From: an uncultured Chlorobiaceae bacterium
GTDB taxonomy: Bacteria > Bacteroidota > Chlorobiia > Chlorobiales > Chlorobiaceae
Direction of reading: 5' to 3'
Assembly: GCA_903836465.1 (NCBI GenBank)
Contig: CAILRB010000058.1
Coordinates: forward strand, 1-64,000
Length of the DNA: 64,000 bases
The number at the start of each line of letters is the position of its first letter. The first letter of the stretch is position 1. A program made the translations under genes and the position numbers. Shown here piece after piece: positions 53,090 through 63,658 of the stretch. Under the pieces are notes generated by a model. The model made no database searches and was not told the origin of the DNA. It saw only the letters and a program-made list of their open reading frames with translations.

Positions 53090-54520
53090 ATGAAACTTGC
53101 AAAAATCGACATAACCTACTTTCGCTGCTTTGAATCGCTTACCCTCAGGCTCCATCCGGAAATCAATGTCATAGTTGGTGCCAATGGTGCAGGCAAAAGC
53201 AGCATACTTGATGCCATCGCCATTGCGCTGTATGAAATAGTCGCAGCAAATGGTGGGGGAGGCAAGAGCCAGCGAAAAATGCAGGGAGCAGCACTCCTGC
53301 CTACAGATATTTACATTGATTCTTCGAAGAGCTACGGGGCCTCATGGGATGAGAATACGGACAGTTATGCTATCATTGGCAGAAAGTCTTTTGTTCAGGT
53401 TAGCGCAATGGTCTCAGATTACTACTACATCGATGACAATTCTCTCAAACCACTTCTTGACGAAGAGTCCGTGCTGGAGTGGACAGAACATATTACCTAT
53501 CGACCACCGACAAGTTTCTCATACGATACAAGTACATCAGAAAGAGTATCCGAACTTCACCGATATATAACGCATCTTTGGGAGGAAATCCGCAAAAGTC
53601 CGCAAGCGTTGATTCCTTTGTCCGTTGTGGCGTACTACCGGGCAAACAGAAGGATGAAGGGAATGCCGGAACTTGGAGATATCTTCAAACTTGACCTTGC
53701 GAGAGACAAGGCATTTGTAAACGCACTTGATGCTGCTGCCAATTTTACGGCGATGTGCCAGTGGTTTTACCTACGTGAGAACGCCGAACTTCGTGCCAAT
53801 GTAAACGCCCAAAATGGCGACAACAAGGAGTTTGCCGATTTGCGTGCAGTGCGGCAGGCATTGAAACTTACCATCGAAGGTCTGGAGCGAGTCTATTTTG
53901 ATGGCAGCCCGCCCCGACTGATGGTTGAAATCAGAGAGTTCGATGGCAGCTCCCGAGCATTCGAGCTGGCGCAACTGAGCGACGGATACCGGAACCTGCT
54001 TGCGCTGGTACTCGACTTCGCCCGTCGGCTTGCACAGGCAAATCCAAACTGGCCAAATCCGCTTGAAGCTCCGGGTATTCTGCTTATCGACGAGATTGAG
54101 CTGCATCTTCATCCCCGCTGGCAGCAACAGGTTATTCCTGCTCTTCGGGCAGCTTTTCCTAACACCCAGCTCATTGTTTCAACACACAGTCCGGCGGTGC
54201 TCACCACAGTACGCCGCGAACATATCAAACTGCTTGGCGCTGACCATCAGTTTGAGCAGATTCCAAATGATGTAGGTACCTACGGCGCGGACAACTCCCG
54301 TGTTCTTGCTGAGGTGTTTGGTACTTATTCTCGACCTCAAAATATTGATACAGTCCAACAATTAGCTGAATACTGGCAGGCGGTGGAAGCTGAAGAACAC
54401 GATACCGATCAAGCAAAAGCTCTACGTCAGGAGCTTGAATCCGCATTGGGCACAAGCGATCCCGATCTTCTTCGCGCCGATCTTAGGATAAAGCAGTTAC
54501 AATTTCTGAAGCAACGATGA
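53090..54520 (+). CDS. AAA/ABC-type ATPase, PtuA-like (Septu-like)
   Basis: VGANGAGKSSILDAI, LSDGYRN, ILLIDEIELHLHP, STHSPAVLT. Confidence 0.85.
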   Translation: MKLAKIDITYFRCFESLTLRLHPEINVIVGANGAGKSSILDAIAIALYEIVAANGGGGKSQRKMQGAALLPTDIYIDSSKSYGASWDENTDSYAIIGRKSFVQVSAMVSDYYYIDDNSLKPLLDEESVLEWTEHITYRPPTSFSYDTSTSERVSELHRYITHLWEEIRKSPQALIPLSVVAYYRANRRMKGMPELGDIFKLDLARDKAFVNALDAAANFTAMCQWFYLRENAELRANVNAQNGDNKEFADLRAVRQALKLTIEGLERVYFDGSPPRLMVEIREFDGSSRAFELAQLSDGYRNLLALVLDFARRLAQANPNWPNPLEAPGILLIDEIELHLHPRWQQQVIPALRAAFPNTQLIVSTHSPAVLTTVRREHIKLLGADHQFEQIPNDVGTYGADNSRVLAEVFGTYSRPQNIDTVQQLAEYWQAVEAEEHDTDQAKALRQELESALGTSDPDLLRADLRIKQLQFLKQR

Positions 54521-55146
54521 AGAGCATCCAACGCAATGAACCGCCGGACTGCCTTGGCAAGCAACCGAAAAGTCAATCTTGGGATGATTTTAAGAATAGT
54601 GAGTGTCATCTTGCTTTACACGCAGGCTTGCGACAGGAGCAACAGGCTCTTTGCTGCTATTGTGAAACCAACATCAATGATGGTGATGGACATATAGAGC
54701 ATATTGAACCACGTACTGTAAATCAGAAACGAATCTACGATTACACAAACTTGGCACTCTCGTGCAATGGTGGCAACGCAAAACATTGTGGCCATTACAA
54801 GGATAATCGGCAAAGGAACCCAGGGTACAAGTGGAATGCTGCACGCTTTTCCTCTCCCCATGATCCAGAAACATGTTTGCTGTTCACTTACGACAAGCAA
54901 TCAGGCAAAATCTGTCCGACAAAAGCCAACCAGGATACATCTGGTTACATGATTGGTTATCTTGGCCTCAATTGTCCCAGTCTTCAGGAGCGACGACGTA
55001 GCCACGCAAGCAGATTGATCGATGCATTGACAGAGCAACCCGGTGTTGAGACAAGGAATTTCCTTTGCGAATATTATCTAAAACCCGATACAGATAATTA
55101 TTTGCAATCATTTTACTCGCTCTCGAAAGCGATATTGGAACCATGA
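54517..55146 (+). CDS. HNH endonuclease, PtuB-like (TIGR02646-type)
   Basis: CCYCE...[11 protein letters not shown]...[11 protein letters not shown]...CGHYKDNR; 4-bp-type overlap with ATPase gene. Confidence 0.85.
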   Translation: MKSIQRNEPPDCLGKQPKSQSWDDFKNSECHLALHAGLRQEQQALCCYCETNINDGDGHIEHIEPRTVNQKRIYDYTNLALSCNGGNAKHCGHYKDNRQRNPGYKWNAARFSSPHDPETCLLFTYDKQSGKICPTKANQDTSGYMIGYLGLNCPSLQERRRSHASRLIDALTEQPGVETRNFLCEYYLKPDTDNYLQSFYSLSKAILEP

Positions 55147-58034
55147 TCTACAAGAAAAAACTCATAGAAGTTGCCCTGCCGCTTGAAGCGATCAATGTTG
55201 CCAGTGCTCGTGAAAAATCCATTCGTCATGGGCATCCTTCGACACTTCATTTGTGGTGGGCGCGGCGACCTCTGGCAGCGGCACGGGCGGTCATCTTTGC
55301 CCAGATGGTTGATGACCCTTCAGCCCATCCTGATATATTTCCTACCGAGAAGAAGCAGGAGAAGGAGCGGCAACGGCTCTTTCGCATTATTGAAGAGTTG
55401 GTGAAGTGGGAGAATACCACCAACGAAACGGTTTTGCAGCAGGCACGTGAGGAGATCTGGCAGAGCTGGCGCTACACCTGTGCCGAGAATGCTGACCATC
55501 CGCGAGCCAAAGAGCTGTTTGACCGCTACAAACTGCCAGCCTTTCACGACCCCTTTGCCGGAGGTGGAGCTCTGCCACTGGAAGCGCAGCGGCTGGGACT
55601 GGAGAGTTACGCCAGCGATCTCAATCCGGTGGCCGTGCTGATCAACAAGGCAATGATAGAGATTCCGCCGAAATTTGCCGGGAAGCAACCGGTTAATCCT
55701 GAGTGGCAGCAAAAATCGTTTGCTGATAAAATGGGTCATGAATGGAACGGCGCCCAAGGGTTAGCGGAGGATGTGCGATACTACGGCCAATGGATGAGGG
55801 ATGAAGCCGAGAAGCGTATTGGCCACCTTTACCCCAAGATCGAAGTGACAGCAGCAATGGCTGAAGAGCGGCCTGACCTTAAAAAATATGTTGGCCGGAA
55901 GCTCACCGTCATTGCCTGGCTTTGGGCGCGGACAGTGAAAAGCCCAAACCCTGCTTTTGCCAACGTTGATGTGCCGCTTGCTTCAACCTTCATGCTCTCC
56001 ACCAAGCCGGGCAAGGAGGCTTATGTTGATCCGGTGATTGAGGATGGTGGCTATCGTTTTACGGTAAAGGTGGGGCAGCCGAAGGATGCAGATAGAGTGA
56101 AACTTGGCACTACCGCAGGAAAACGAGCAGCTTTTCGCTGTCTGATGTCGAGCGTTCCTGTCACCTATGATCACATTCGTGAAGAGGGCAGGGCTGGTCG
56201 AATGGGTGTGAAGTTGATGGCTATTGTTGCTGAAGGTGATCGCGGTAGGGTCTATCTCGCTCCTACCCCAGAGATGGAAGCGATTGCACTAACTGCCCAA
56301 CCGGAATGGAAGCCGGAAACCACGCTACCAGTGAATCCTCGTGATTTTAAGACTCCGAACTATGGTTTGAACACCTTCGCCGATCTTTTCACTTCTCGCC
56401 AACTCGTAGCCTTGACAACCTTCTCCGATCTGGTGCAGGAAGCTCGTGAGCGAGTGAAGCTTGATGCGATTCAGGCTGGGTTGCCCGAATATGGAGAATC
56501 TCTTGAAAAAGGCGGCATTGGTGGATTAGCTTATGCCGATGCTGTAGGTGTTTACCTTGGTATTGGGGTTAGCAAACTCACCGATTACAGTGCAACACTA
56601 GTTGCTTGGAGCAATGGGCGAGATCAGGCGGTACATGTTTTTGGTCGTCAAGCACTTCCGATGGTTTGGGACTTCGCTGAAATCAATCCCTTTGCTGGTG
56701 CGGCAGGGGATTTGAACGTTTCTCTTAGGGGTGTTACGCGAACAATTGCTGAGCTTGGTATTGCGACACAAGGCAGATCGATTAATTGTGATGCGCAGAA
56801 TCAAGAGCTTAGTCGTAATAGGTGCATTAGTACCGATCCTCCGTACTATGACAACATCGGTTATGCAGATTTATCTGACTATTTTTATGTGTGGCTTCGT
56901 CGTTCGCTAAAACCGATTTTGCCCCAGCTTTTTGCAACTCTCGCTGTGCCAAAGGCTGAGGAGCTGGTTGCGACGCCTTACCGACACGGTAGTAAGGAAA
57001 AAGCTGAGCGTTTCTTTCTCGATGGTATGACACAGGCTATGCATCGCCTTGCTGAACAGGCTCATCCAGCATTTCCGGTCACCATATACTACGCATTTAA
57101 ACAAGCTGAGAGTGATGGCGGCGACGGAATGACAAATACGGGATGGGACACCTTCCTTGCTGCTGTGATAGAAGCTGGTTTTGCAATCAGCGGTACATGG
57201 CCGATGCGCACGGAACGTGATGGCCGCATGATCGGGAACGGGACCAATGCCCTCGCATCAAGCATCGTTCTCGTCTGCCGTCAACGCTCCACCGACGCGG
57301 TCACCACCACTCGCCGTGAATTTGTTACGGTTCTTAAGGCAGAACTGCCGCAAGCATTGGCACATCTGCAAGCTGGGAACATCGCGCCTGTAGATCTTGC
57401 GCAGGCAGCTATTGGCCCCGGCATGGCAGTCTATACTCGTTATGCAAAAGTGCTTGATGCCGACGGCAAACCTGTTCCGGTGCGTGCCGCATTGGCACTG
57501 ATCAATCAGGTGCTTGACGAGGCTCTGGCTGAGCAGGAGGGCGATTTCGATGCCGATACCCGCTGGGCGCTCACCTGGTTTGAGCAAATGGGTTTCAATG
57601 ATGGCGATTACGGTATTGCCGAGCAGCTCTCCAAATCGAAAAATACCGCTGTACAGGGTTTGGTCGAAGCGGGCATCATTCTCTCCAAGGCTGGCAAAGT
57701 GTGTCTGCTGAAACCCGCTGAACTGCCCGTCGATTGGAATCCAACCACCGATGCGCGTCTTACCGTCTGGGAAATGGTGCATCAACTGATCCGTGTACTC
57801 GAAATCAGTGGCGAAAGTGCGGCGGCGGATCTGGTAGCCAAGCTTGGCAGCAAGGCTGAAATTGCCCGCGAACTCTGTTATCGCCTCTACACCCTCTGTG
57901 AACGCAAAAAGCGGGCCAATGAAGCGATGAGCTATAACGGTCTGGTACAGAGCTGGCCGGAGATTACCCGTCTGGCTCAGGAAAAACCCTCTGCCGTTGC
58001 GTCCGATACCTATAATTTGTTTGATCAGGAGTAA
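55143..58034 (+). CDS. DUF1156-type DNA adenine methylase (Hma-like methylase)
   Basis: [53 protein letters not shown]. Confidence 0.92.
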   Translation: MIYKKKLIEVALPLEAINVASAREKSIRHGHPSTLHLWWARRPLAAARAVIFAQMVDDPSAHPDIFPTEKKQEKERQRLFRIIEELVKWENTTNETVLQQAREEIWQSWRYTCAENADHPRAKELFDRYKLPAFHDPFAGGGALPLEAQRLGLESYASDLNPVAVLINKAMIEIPPKFAGKQPVNPEWQQKSFADKMGHEWNGAQGLAEDVRYYGQWMRDEAEKRIGHLYPKIEVTAAMAEERPDLKKYVGRKLTVIAWLWARTVKSPNPAFANVDVPLASTFMLSTKPGKEAYVDPVIEDGGYRFTVKVGQPKDADRVKLGTTAGKRAAFRCLMSSVPVTYDHIREEGRAGRMGVKLMAIVAEGDRGRVYLAPTPEMEAIALTAQPEWKPETTLPVNPRDFKTPNYGLNTFADLFTSRQLVALTTFSDLVQEARERVKLDAIQAGLPEYGESLEKGGIGGLAYADAVGVYLGIGVSKLTDYSATLVAWSNGRDQAVHVFGRQALPMVWDFAEINPFAGAAGDLNVSLRGVTRTIAELGIATQGRSINCDAQNQELSRNRCISTDPPYYDNIGYADLSDYFYVWLRRSLKPILPQLFATLAVPKAEELVATPYRHGSKEKAERFFLDGMTQAMHRLAEQAHPAFPVTIYYAFKQAESDGGDGMTNTGWDTFLAAVIEAGFAISGTWPMRTERDGRMIGNGTNALASSIVLVCRQRSTDAVTTTRREFVTVLKAELPQALAHLQAGNIAPVDLAQAAIGPGMAVYTRYAKVLDADGKPVPVRAALALINQVLDEALAEQEGDFDADTRWALTWFEQMGFNDGDYGIAEQLSKSKNTAVQGLVEAGIILSKAGKVCLLKPAELPVDWNPTTDARLTVWEMVHQLIRVLEISGESAAADLVAKLGSKAEIARELCYRLYTLCERKKRANEAMSYNGLVQSWPEITRLAQEKPSAVASDTYNLFDQE

Positions 58035-58037
58035 ACC

Positions 58038-61000
58038 ATGGCCATCACCAATCAGGAACGTGTCAACAAGGCATTGGGGCAACTGAAGGCGGGTCTCTCG
58101 CCTTTCGTTGAGCGCGAGGTTAATGCGGCTCTTGATGATAATGCGCTCTCCATGCTGAAGCTGAAGAGCTTTATCGATGACCCGATTCTTGTCAATAAAA
58201 GTATTGCTGAATGGGATGTGGCGCCGCTCCTGAAACTGATGTGGGATATCTGGAACGATGTGTTCCGTAAAACGCTCGGCTTTTCGGAACGCAGCCTTGT
58301 CTCCGAAATCCGTGACTGGCGCAACAAATGGGCCCATCAGGAGCCCTTCTCCAGCGATGATGCCTATCGTGCTTTGGACTCCATTGCTCGATTGCTTGCG
58401 GCTGTTTCAGCGCCGGAGGCCGATCAGGTGGAGAAGGCAAAGATGGAGTTGCTGCGTCACCGTTTTGATGAGCATGCGCGGGGAGAGCGCAGAAAATCCT
58501 CCGGTATTGCGCTCGAAACCGGGGTAACAGGAATGCTCAAGCCGTGGCGGGAGGTGGTGATGCCGCATGATGATGTGGCCAGTGGCCGATACCAGCAGGC
58601 TGAGTTCGCAGCCGATCTCTGGCAGGTGCATCTTGGTGAAGGGACTGACGAGTATCGTGACCCTGTTGAGTTTTTCCGCCGCACCTATCTGACCGAAAGC
58701 TTGAAGGAGATGCTGATTGGCGCTGTGCGACGCATGACCCAGGGGGGCGGTGATCCGGTGGTGCAGTTGCAGACCAACTTCGGCGGTGGCAAAACCCATT
58801 CGATGCTGGCGCTCTACCACCTTTTTTCAGGAGTTCCACCGACTGAGCTGGCTGGGGTTGATACCATTCTTTCCGCCACCGGTGTGAGCATCGTGCCCAA
58901 GGTGAACCGTGTTGTGCTGGTGGGCAACAAGATCTCTCCCGGCAATCCTGTAGTGAAGGGTGACGGAACGGTGGTGCGTACCCTTTGGGGTGAACTTGCC
59001 TGGCAGCTTGGCGGAAAAAAAGCTTATGACCGTGTGGCTGCCGATGATGAGAAAGCTACCAGCCCCGGTGATCTGTTGCGTGAACTCTTTAACGAGTACA
59101 GCCCCTGCATGATTCTGGTGGATGAATGGGTCGCTTATGCCCGCCAACTGCACGACCAGAGCGATCTTCCTGCGGGCGGATTTGAGACGCAGTTTTCTTT
59201 TGCGCAGGTGCTGACTGAATCGGCCAAGTTGGCCAAAAATTGTTTGCTGGTCATCAGCTTGCCAGCTTCAGATACCTCCGGTTCGCCGCATACGCAGGCC
59301 AACGACGTGGAGGTTGGCGGCACCCGTGGCCGCGAGGCGCTCAACCGGTTGCGCAATGTTGTGGGCAGGGTGGAATCTTCATGGCGCCCGGCCAGTGCTG
59401 AAGAGGGGTTTGAGATTGTGCGTCGTCGGCTCTTTCAGCCACTTGCTGACCCTGAGCAGTTCAAGCAGCGTGATGTGGTGGCGCGTGCTTTTGCCGATTT
59501 TTACCGCAGCCAGCAGGCCGAGTTTCCGCCTGAAACGCGTGATGCCGGGTATGAGCAGCGCATCAAGGCCGCGTACCCGATTCATCCGGAAATTTTCGAT
59601 CGCCTCTATACCGACTGGTCAACGCTGGTGAAGTTCCAGCGCACACGCGGCGTGTTGCGACTGATGGCAGCAGTGATTCACAGCCTCTGGGAAAAGGGCG
59701 ACCGCAACCCGCTTATTCTACCGGCAAATGTTGCCATTGATGATCCTCGGGTGCAGTCCGAATTGACCCGCTACCTTTCGGATAACTGGGTGCCGGTTAT
59801 CGAAAAGGATGTTGATGGGCCGAACTCGCTTCCGCTTAAAATTGACAGTGAGCAACCTAATCTTGGCAAGTATTCTGCCTGCCGCCGGGTTGCCCGTGCT
59901 ATCTACATGGGCTCGGCGCCGACAACGGCTGCTGCTCACAAGGGAATCGAAGACCGGCAGGTGAAGCTTGGCTGCGTAATGCCCGGCGAATCACCGGCAA
60001 TTTTTGGTGATGCCCTGCGTCGTATGGCAAGTGCCGCAACCTACCTCTATCAGGACGGCTCCCACTACTGGTATTCGACCCAGCCAACCGTGACCAAACT
60101 GGCCGAAGATCGTGCCGAACAGTTGAAGCGCGAGCCCGACAAGGTGGCCGTCGAACTCGAAAAACGGTTACGCAAGGAGCTCGCCAGTACCGGCGATTTT
60201 AACCGCATTCACCCGATGCCGCAAAATGGTGCCGACGTGCCGGACGATCTGGATGCACGATTGGTCGTGTTGGGTATTGCTTACCCCTACAGCCGGGAAA
60301 CCGGCAATGCTGCCGATCTGGCAGCAAAGGCAATTCTGGAGAACCGGGGCAATGCACCGCGACTCTACCGCAACACGCTGGTCTTTCTTGCCGCCGACAA
60401 AACCCGTCTGCAGGATCTCGACGAAGCCGCCCGCAAATATCTCGCCTGGCATTCGATTCTTGATGAGCAGAAAAATCTCAACCTCTCACCCTATCAGGTA
60501 ACACAGGCTGAAAACCAGAAAAACAGCGCGGAGAGCGCCGTTACCGCCCGATTGCCTGAAACCTGGCAGTGGCTGCTGGTGCCGGTACAAAGCTCCCCGC
60601 AAGCACCCATAACCTGGGAAGCGGTGCGCCTCACTGGCAGCGACCCGCTGGCCGTACGTGCAAGCAAGAAGCTTCGTACCGATGAACTCTTCCTCACCAG
60701 TTTTGCACCGACGCGCTTGCGGATGGAGCTCGACCGTATACCACTCTGGCGCGGTGACCATGTGGCGGTAAAACAGCTTGTGGAAGATTTTGCACGTTAC
60801 CTCTACCTGCCTCGACTCAAGAATCCGACAGTACTGTTGGGCGCAATCAGTGCAGGTTTGAGCTTGCTTACCTGGTCGCAGGATAGTTTTGGCTTTGCCG
60901 ACAGCTTTGACGAAGCCGCAGGTCGCTACAGGGGCTTGCGCAATGGCACTGTAGCTTTCCTTACCGATCCCCACTCGTCTGAGCTTGTGGTAAAACCCGA

Positions 61001-61385
61001 TGTAGCCAGCAGGCAGATTGAAGCAGAGCGTGCAGAACTATCAGTGCCCGCCCCATTACCAAAGGATGGAGAGAGCGGCGAAGGCAAGGGCGGGACGGTG
61101 CAACAGGGCAACGGCCATCCTTTAGAGGCACAGCCAATGGTTGCAACGAAGCCAATGCGGTTTCATGGAACCGCCACCCTCGATGCCACCCGTGTTGGGC
61201 GTGACGCCAGCAAAATTGCCGAGGAGGTCATCGCCCATCTTGCAGGCATTGTTGGAGCACGAGTCAATGTCACCATAGAAATCGAAGCCGAATTACCCGA
61301 TGGAGCCCCGGATAACGTCGTTCGAACCGTAACCGAGAACAGCAGAACGCTGAAGTTCACCAGTCAGGGGTTTGAAAAGGAGTAG
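58038..61385 (+). CDS. DUF499-type ATPase with N-terminal Swt1/HEPN-like domain (Hma-like ATPase)
   Basis: FGGGKTHSMLALYH, CMILVDEWVAYARQL; N-terminal IRDWRNKWAHQ. Confidence 0.9.
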   Translation: MAITNQERVNKALGQLKAGLSPFVEREVNAALDDNALSMLKLKSFIDDPILVNKSIAEWDVAPLLKLMWDIWNDVFRKTLGFSERSLVSEIRDWRNKWAHQEPFSSDDAYRALDSIARLLAAVSAPEADQVEKAKMELLRHRFDEHARGERRKSSGIALETGVTGMLKPWREVVMPHDDVASGRYQQAEFAADLWQVHLGEGTDEYRDPVEFFRRTYLTESLKEMLIGAVRRMTQGGGDPVVQLQTNFGGGKTHSMLALYHLFSGVPPTELAGVDTILSATGVSIVPKVNRVVLVGNKISPGNPVVKGDGTVVRTLWGELAWQLGGKKAYDRVAADDEKATSPGDLLRELFNEYSPCMILVDEWVAYARQLHDQSDLPAGGFETQFSFAQVLTESAKLAKNCLLVISLPASDTSGSPHTQANDVEVGGTRGREALNRLRNVVGRVESSWRPASAEEGFEIVRRRLFQPLADPEQFKQRDVVARAFADFYRSQQAEFPPETRDAGYEQRIKAAYPIHPEIFDRLYTDWSTLVKFQRTRGVLRLMAAVIHSLWEKGDRNPLILPANVAIDDPRVQSELTRYLSDNWVPVIEKDVDGPNSLPLKIDSEQPNLGKYSACRRVARAIYMGSAPTTAAAHKGIEDRQVKLGCVMPGESPAIFGDALRRMASAATYLYQDGSHYWYSTQPTVTKLAEDRAEQLKREPDKVAVELEKRLRKELASTGDFNRIHPMPQNGADVPDDLDARLVVLGIAYPYSRETGNAADLAAKAILENRGNAPRLYRNTLVFLAADKTRLQDLDEAARKYLAWHSILDEQKNLNLSPYQVTQAENQKNSAESAVTARLPETWQWLLVPVQSSPQAPITWEAVRLTGSDPLAVRASKKLRTDELFLTSFAPTRLRMELDRIPLWRGDHVAVKQLVEDFARYLYLPRLKNPTVLLGAISAGLSLLTWSQDSFGFADSFDEAAGRYRGLRNGTVAFLTDPHSSELVVKPDVASRQIEAERAELSVPAPLPKDGESGEGKGGTVQQGNGHPLEAQPMVATKPMRFHGTATLDATRVGRDASKIAEEVIAHLAGIVGARVNVTIEIEAELPDGAPDNVVRTVTENSRTLKFTSQGFEKE

Positions 61386-61411
61386 CGGCTCCGTCATAGT
61401 GTTTCGGCAAA

Positions 61412-61456
61412 AGGAGCAAATCCCGGGCAGAATTTTGACGGCTGATTCTGCCGAAA
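61412..61456. terminator. overlapping inverted repeats between DUF499 gene and bchX
   Basis: TTTCGGCA...TGCCGAAA and GGCAGAAT...ATTCTGCC share the 3' arm. Confidence 0.45.
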
Positions 61457-61463
61457 TAAATCG

Positions 61464-62567
61464 TCACACCTCAAAAAAAAGCCTTTTCAGCTCTTTCCGT
61501 GCGCTCGCAAGCAGCTCCTTGACCGCTGACTCATCGAGATTGATGAGCGCAGCAACCTCTCCGATAGCTCTCTTCTCCTGCTCCACCAGCCGGTAAACCT
61601 CCTTCTCTTCAGCTCCAAGCTTTGTGATACATTGCAGCATCTTCAGGTTGTCGCTGTCGATAACACGATTGTTCCCGGTCATAGAAAGACGGGGTGAGTG
61701 CCCGAACAGCTCATCAGCCGTTGCCGCAAGTGGGGCATCATTACTCACCTCCCCAAAAATCCGCACAAACCCCATAAAGTCAAGCCCGACAGCTTCGCAC
61801 GGGGTTATACGGTTTTCAAGAATATCGCTGGCAAGAGTTTTGAACTTCTGCTGCAACTCAGGCAGCCTGACGGCAAAGTCGAAGCTGTCATCCTTGTCGC
61901 GGGCATCGGCAAGGTATGGCACCTTCATCAGGATGGTGATACCGGCAGCCTCGGCATACTTTTCAGCGATGCCGCTCCCGTCGTCGCGGTTGATGATCAG
62001 GCCGAGCAGCCTTGATTTACCACCGATTGTTCTGAAATAGTTATTTGCCTGGCAGATATTATTGGCCGTAAAGATAGACTGGCGATCGTTGTTGGTGACA
62101 AGAATAACCTCCTCACTGAGCGAGCGGGCGAGTGGCGTTGCGAATCCTCCGCAGACGACGTCGCCAAGAAAGTCCATGAGGATGACATCGAGTTCCCATT
62201 TGAAGATGCCGAGCTTTTCAAGCACGTCAAACCCAGAAATGATGCCCCTGCCGCCGCAACCCCTGCCAACCTGTGGGCCGCCAAGCTCAATACCATAAAT
62301 GGGCTGTGGAAAATCAGCGATATCCCGACGGAAGACAATGTCGCTGATGGCGACCTGCTGGTTCAGGGCGTTTTTTTCTGCAAAAACATCAGTCACCGTC
62401 GGCAGTGAAATGCCTCCAAAAAGCGAGGTTGTGGAGTCGTGCTTCGGGTCGCAGCCAAGTTGCAGCACCCGTTTGTTCATCATGGCAAAGGTGGCGCTGA
62501 GGTTTGTTGTCGTGAAACTTTTGCCAATGCCGCCCTTGCCGTAAATAGCTATGGTTCTTGCTGTCAT
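61464..62567 (-). CDS. bchX: chlorophyllide reductase iron protein subunit
   Basis: YGKGGIGKSFTTTNLSATFAMMNKRVLQLGCDPKHDST; GRGCGGRGI; DFLGDVVCGGFATPLAR. Confidence 0.93.
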   Translation of the reverse strand: MTARTIAIYGKGGIGKSFTTTNLSATFAMMNKRVLQLGCDPKHDSTTSLFGGISLPTVTDVFAEKNALNQQVAISDIVFRRDIADFPQPIYGIELGGPQVGRGCGGRGIISGFDVLEKLGIFKWELDVILMDFLGDVVCGGFATPLARSLSEEVILVTNNDRQSIFTANNICQANNYFRTIGGKSRLLGLIINRDDGSGIAEKYAEAAGITILMKVPYLADARDKDDSFDFAVRLPELQQKFKTLASDILENRITPCEAVGLDFMGFVRIFGEVSNDAPLAATADELFGHSPRLSMTGNNRVIDSDNLKMLQCITKLGAEEKEVYRLVEQEKRAIGEVAALINLDESAVKELLASARKELKRLFFEV

Positions 62568-62575
62568 CTGCGCTC

Positions 62576-63580
62576 TTATGGTTGTTCTGTGACAGGGGGT
62601 TGCGCTCCATTCTCTGCTATGCCGGTTTTCCAGAGCAAGATCATTTTGAGGCAGTCAGGATCTGTGAAGGCCTGAACATAAGCCTCGGTGATATCCCTCT
62701 CAACGGTATGCTGATGGGTAAAAATCCTTTCCGCATTAAGCTTGTGTTGTGCGATCAGCTCCCTGACCCGCTCCAGATCACCCTTGGCCCACTGTTTGGC
62801 TGCAATGAAGGAGAGCTCTTTCTGAAAGGCTTGAGAGTAATCGATGTTGATTCTCTGATAATATCCTCCGAAAATCACGGTTCCTTGAAATTTCAAAAAC
62901 CGGAGGCCGGTATCAATAGCGCTCATGATACCGGTACTGTCGATCAACACATCAAACTCATGTCCGGCGAGTGCCGCCGAAACGTCTTCTGTTTCAGGGT
63001 CAACCTTCAGGTCGGCTGTTGAGAGGTTCAGTCTCTTTTTGTTGGGTTCGGTTGCGGCAACCAGTTTTGCGCCCATAAGCATTGCCAGTTCTGCTGCGAG
63101 AATGCCGACCGCACCTTGGCCGAGCACCAGTACTTTCTTGTTTTCAACTTGTGCAAGATCAACAATATGGAGGGCTGTAGCGCCAAGCGGCAGGGCTATA
63201 CCTGACTCTGGATGGTCGATGTTATCAAGAACCGTAATGCTCTCGACAGGGCAGACAATATACTCTGAGGCCCCTCCAAAAGCGGCATTTACTCCTTCAT
63301 ACCCGAATGATCCGGCGACGTAGGCAAACTTGCCGATCAGGTTTTCGTTGACATGCTCACCCACTTCGATGATCTTTCCCACTGTTTCGTAACCTGGAAT
63401 AAAGGGAAAGATAAAGGGCCACGAAGGAATAAGACCGTTGTAAGCCATTTTTTCCGTGCCAGTACTGATTGATGACCACCAGGTTTCAACTAGGACATCT
63501 GTTGACGAAACTGGTTTCAGTGTCACCTCGCAAAGGTTAATCTGCCGAATGGCGCTGAATACGATAGCTTTTGATTTCAT
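62576..63580 (-). CDS. bchC: 3-hydroxyethyl bacteriochlorophyllide a dehydrogenase
   Basis: MDR-type dehydrogenase adjacent to bchX; WWSSISTGTEKMAYNG, GYETVGKIIEVG. Confidence 0.9.
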   Translation of the reverse strand: MKSKAIVFSAIRQINLCEVTLKPVSSTDVLVETWWSSISTGTEKMAYNGLIPSWPFIFPFIPGYETVGKIIEVGEHVNENLIGKFAYVAGSFGYEGVNAAFGGASEYIVCPVESITVLDNIDHPESGIALPLGATALHIVDLAQVENKKVLVLGQGAVGILAAELAMLMGAKLVAATEPNKKRLNLSTADLKVDPETEDVSAALAGHEFDVLIDSTGIMSAIDTGLRFLKFQGTVIFGGYYQRINIDYSQAFQKELSFIAAKQWAKGDLERVRELIAQHKLNAERIFTHQHTVERDITEAYVQAFTDPDCLKMILLWKTGIAENGAQPPVTEQP

Positions 63581-63658
63581 GCCGTAGTTGATTCATTTAA
63601 ATGCAAGATAATACTTTTCTAAGTGAGCTATTAATATGATTATTGTGTTTGAAGAATA

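Noticed and set aside
48167-58034. Classical type II restriction-modification pair (PmeII-like nuclease + DUF1156 methylase)
   Set aside because: Genes are ~6 kb apart with the Hma helicase and PtuAB-like genes between; DUF1156 methylase fits Hma architecture better.
57258-58337. 359-aa minus-strand ORF opposite the DUF1156/DUF499 genes
   Set aside because: Shadow ORF spanning two supported plus-strand genes.
49310-61385. DISARM, BREX or Druantia system
   Set aside because: No DUF1998 protein, PglX/PglZ, PLD-type DrmC or DruE-like gene seen; helicase + DUF1156 + DUF499 fits Hma.
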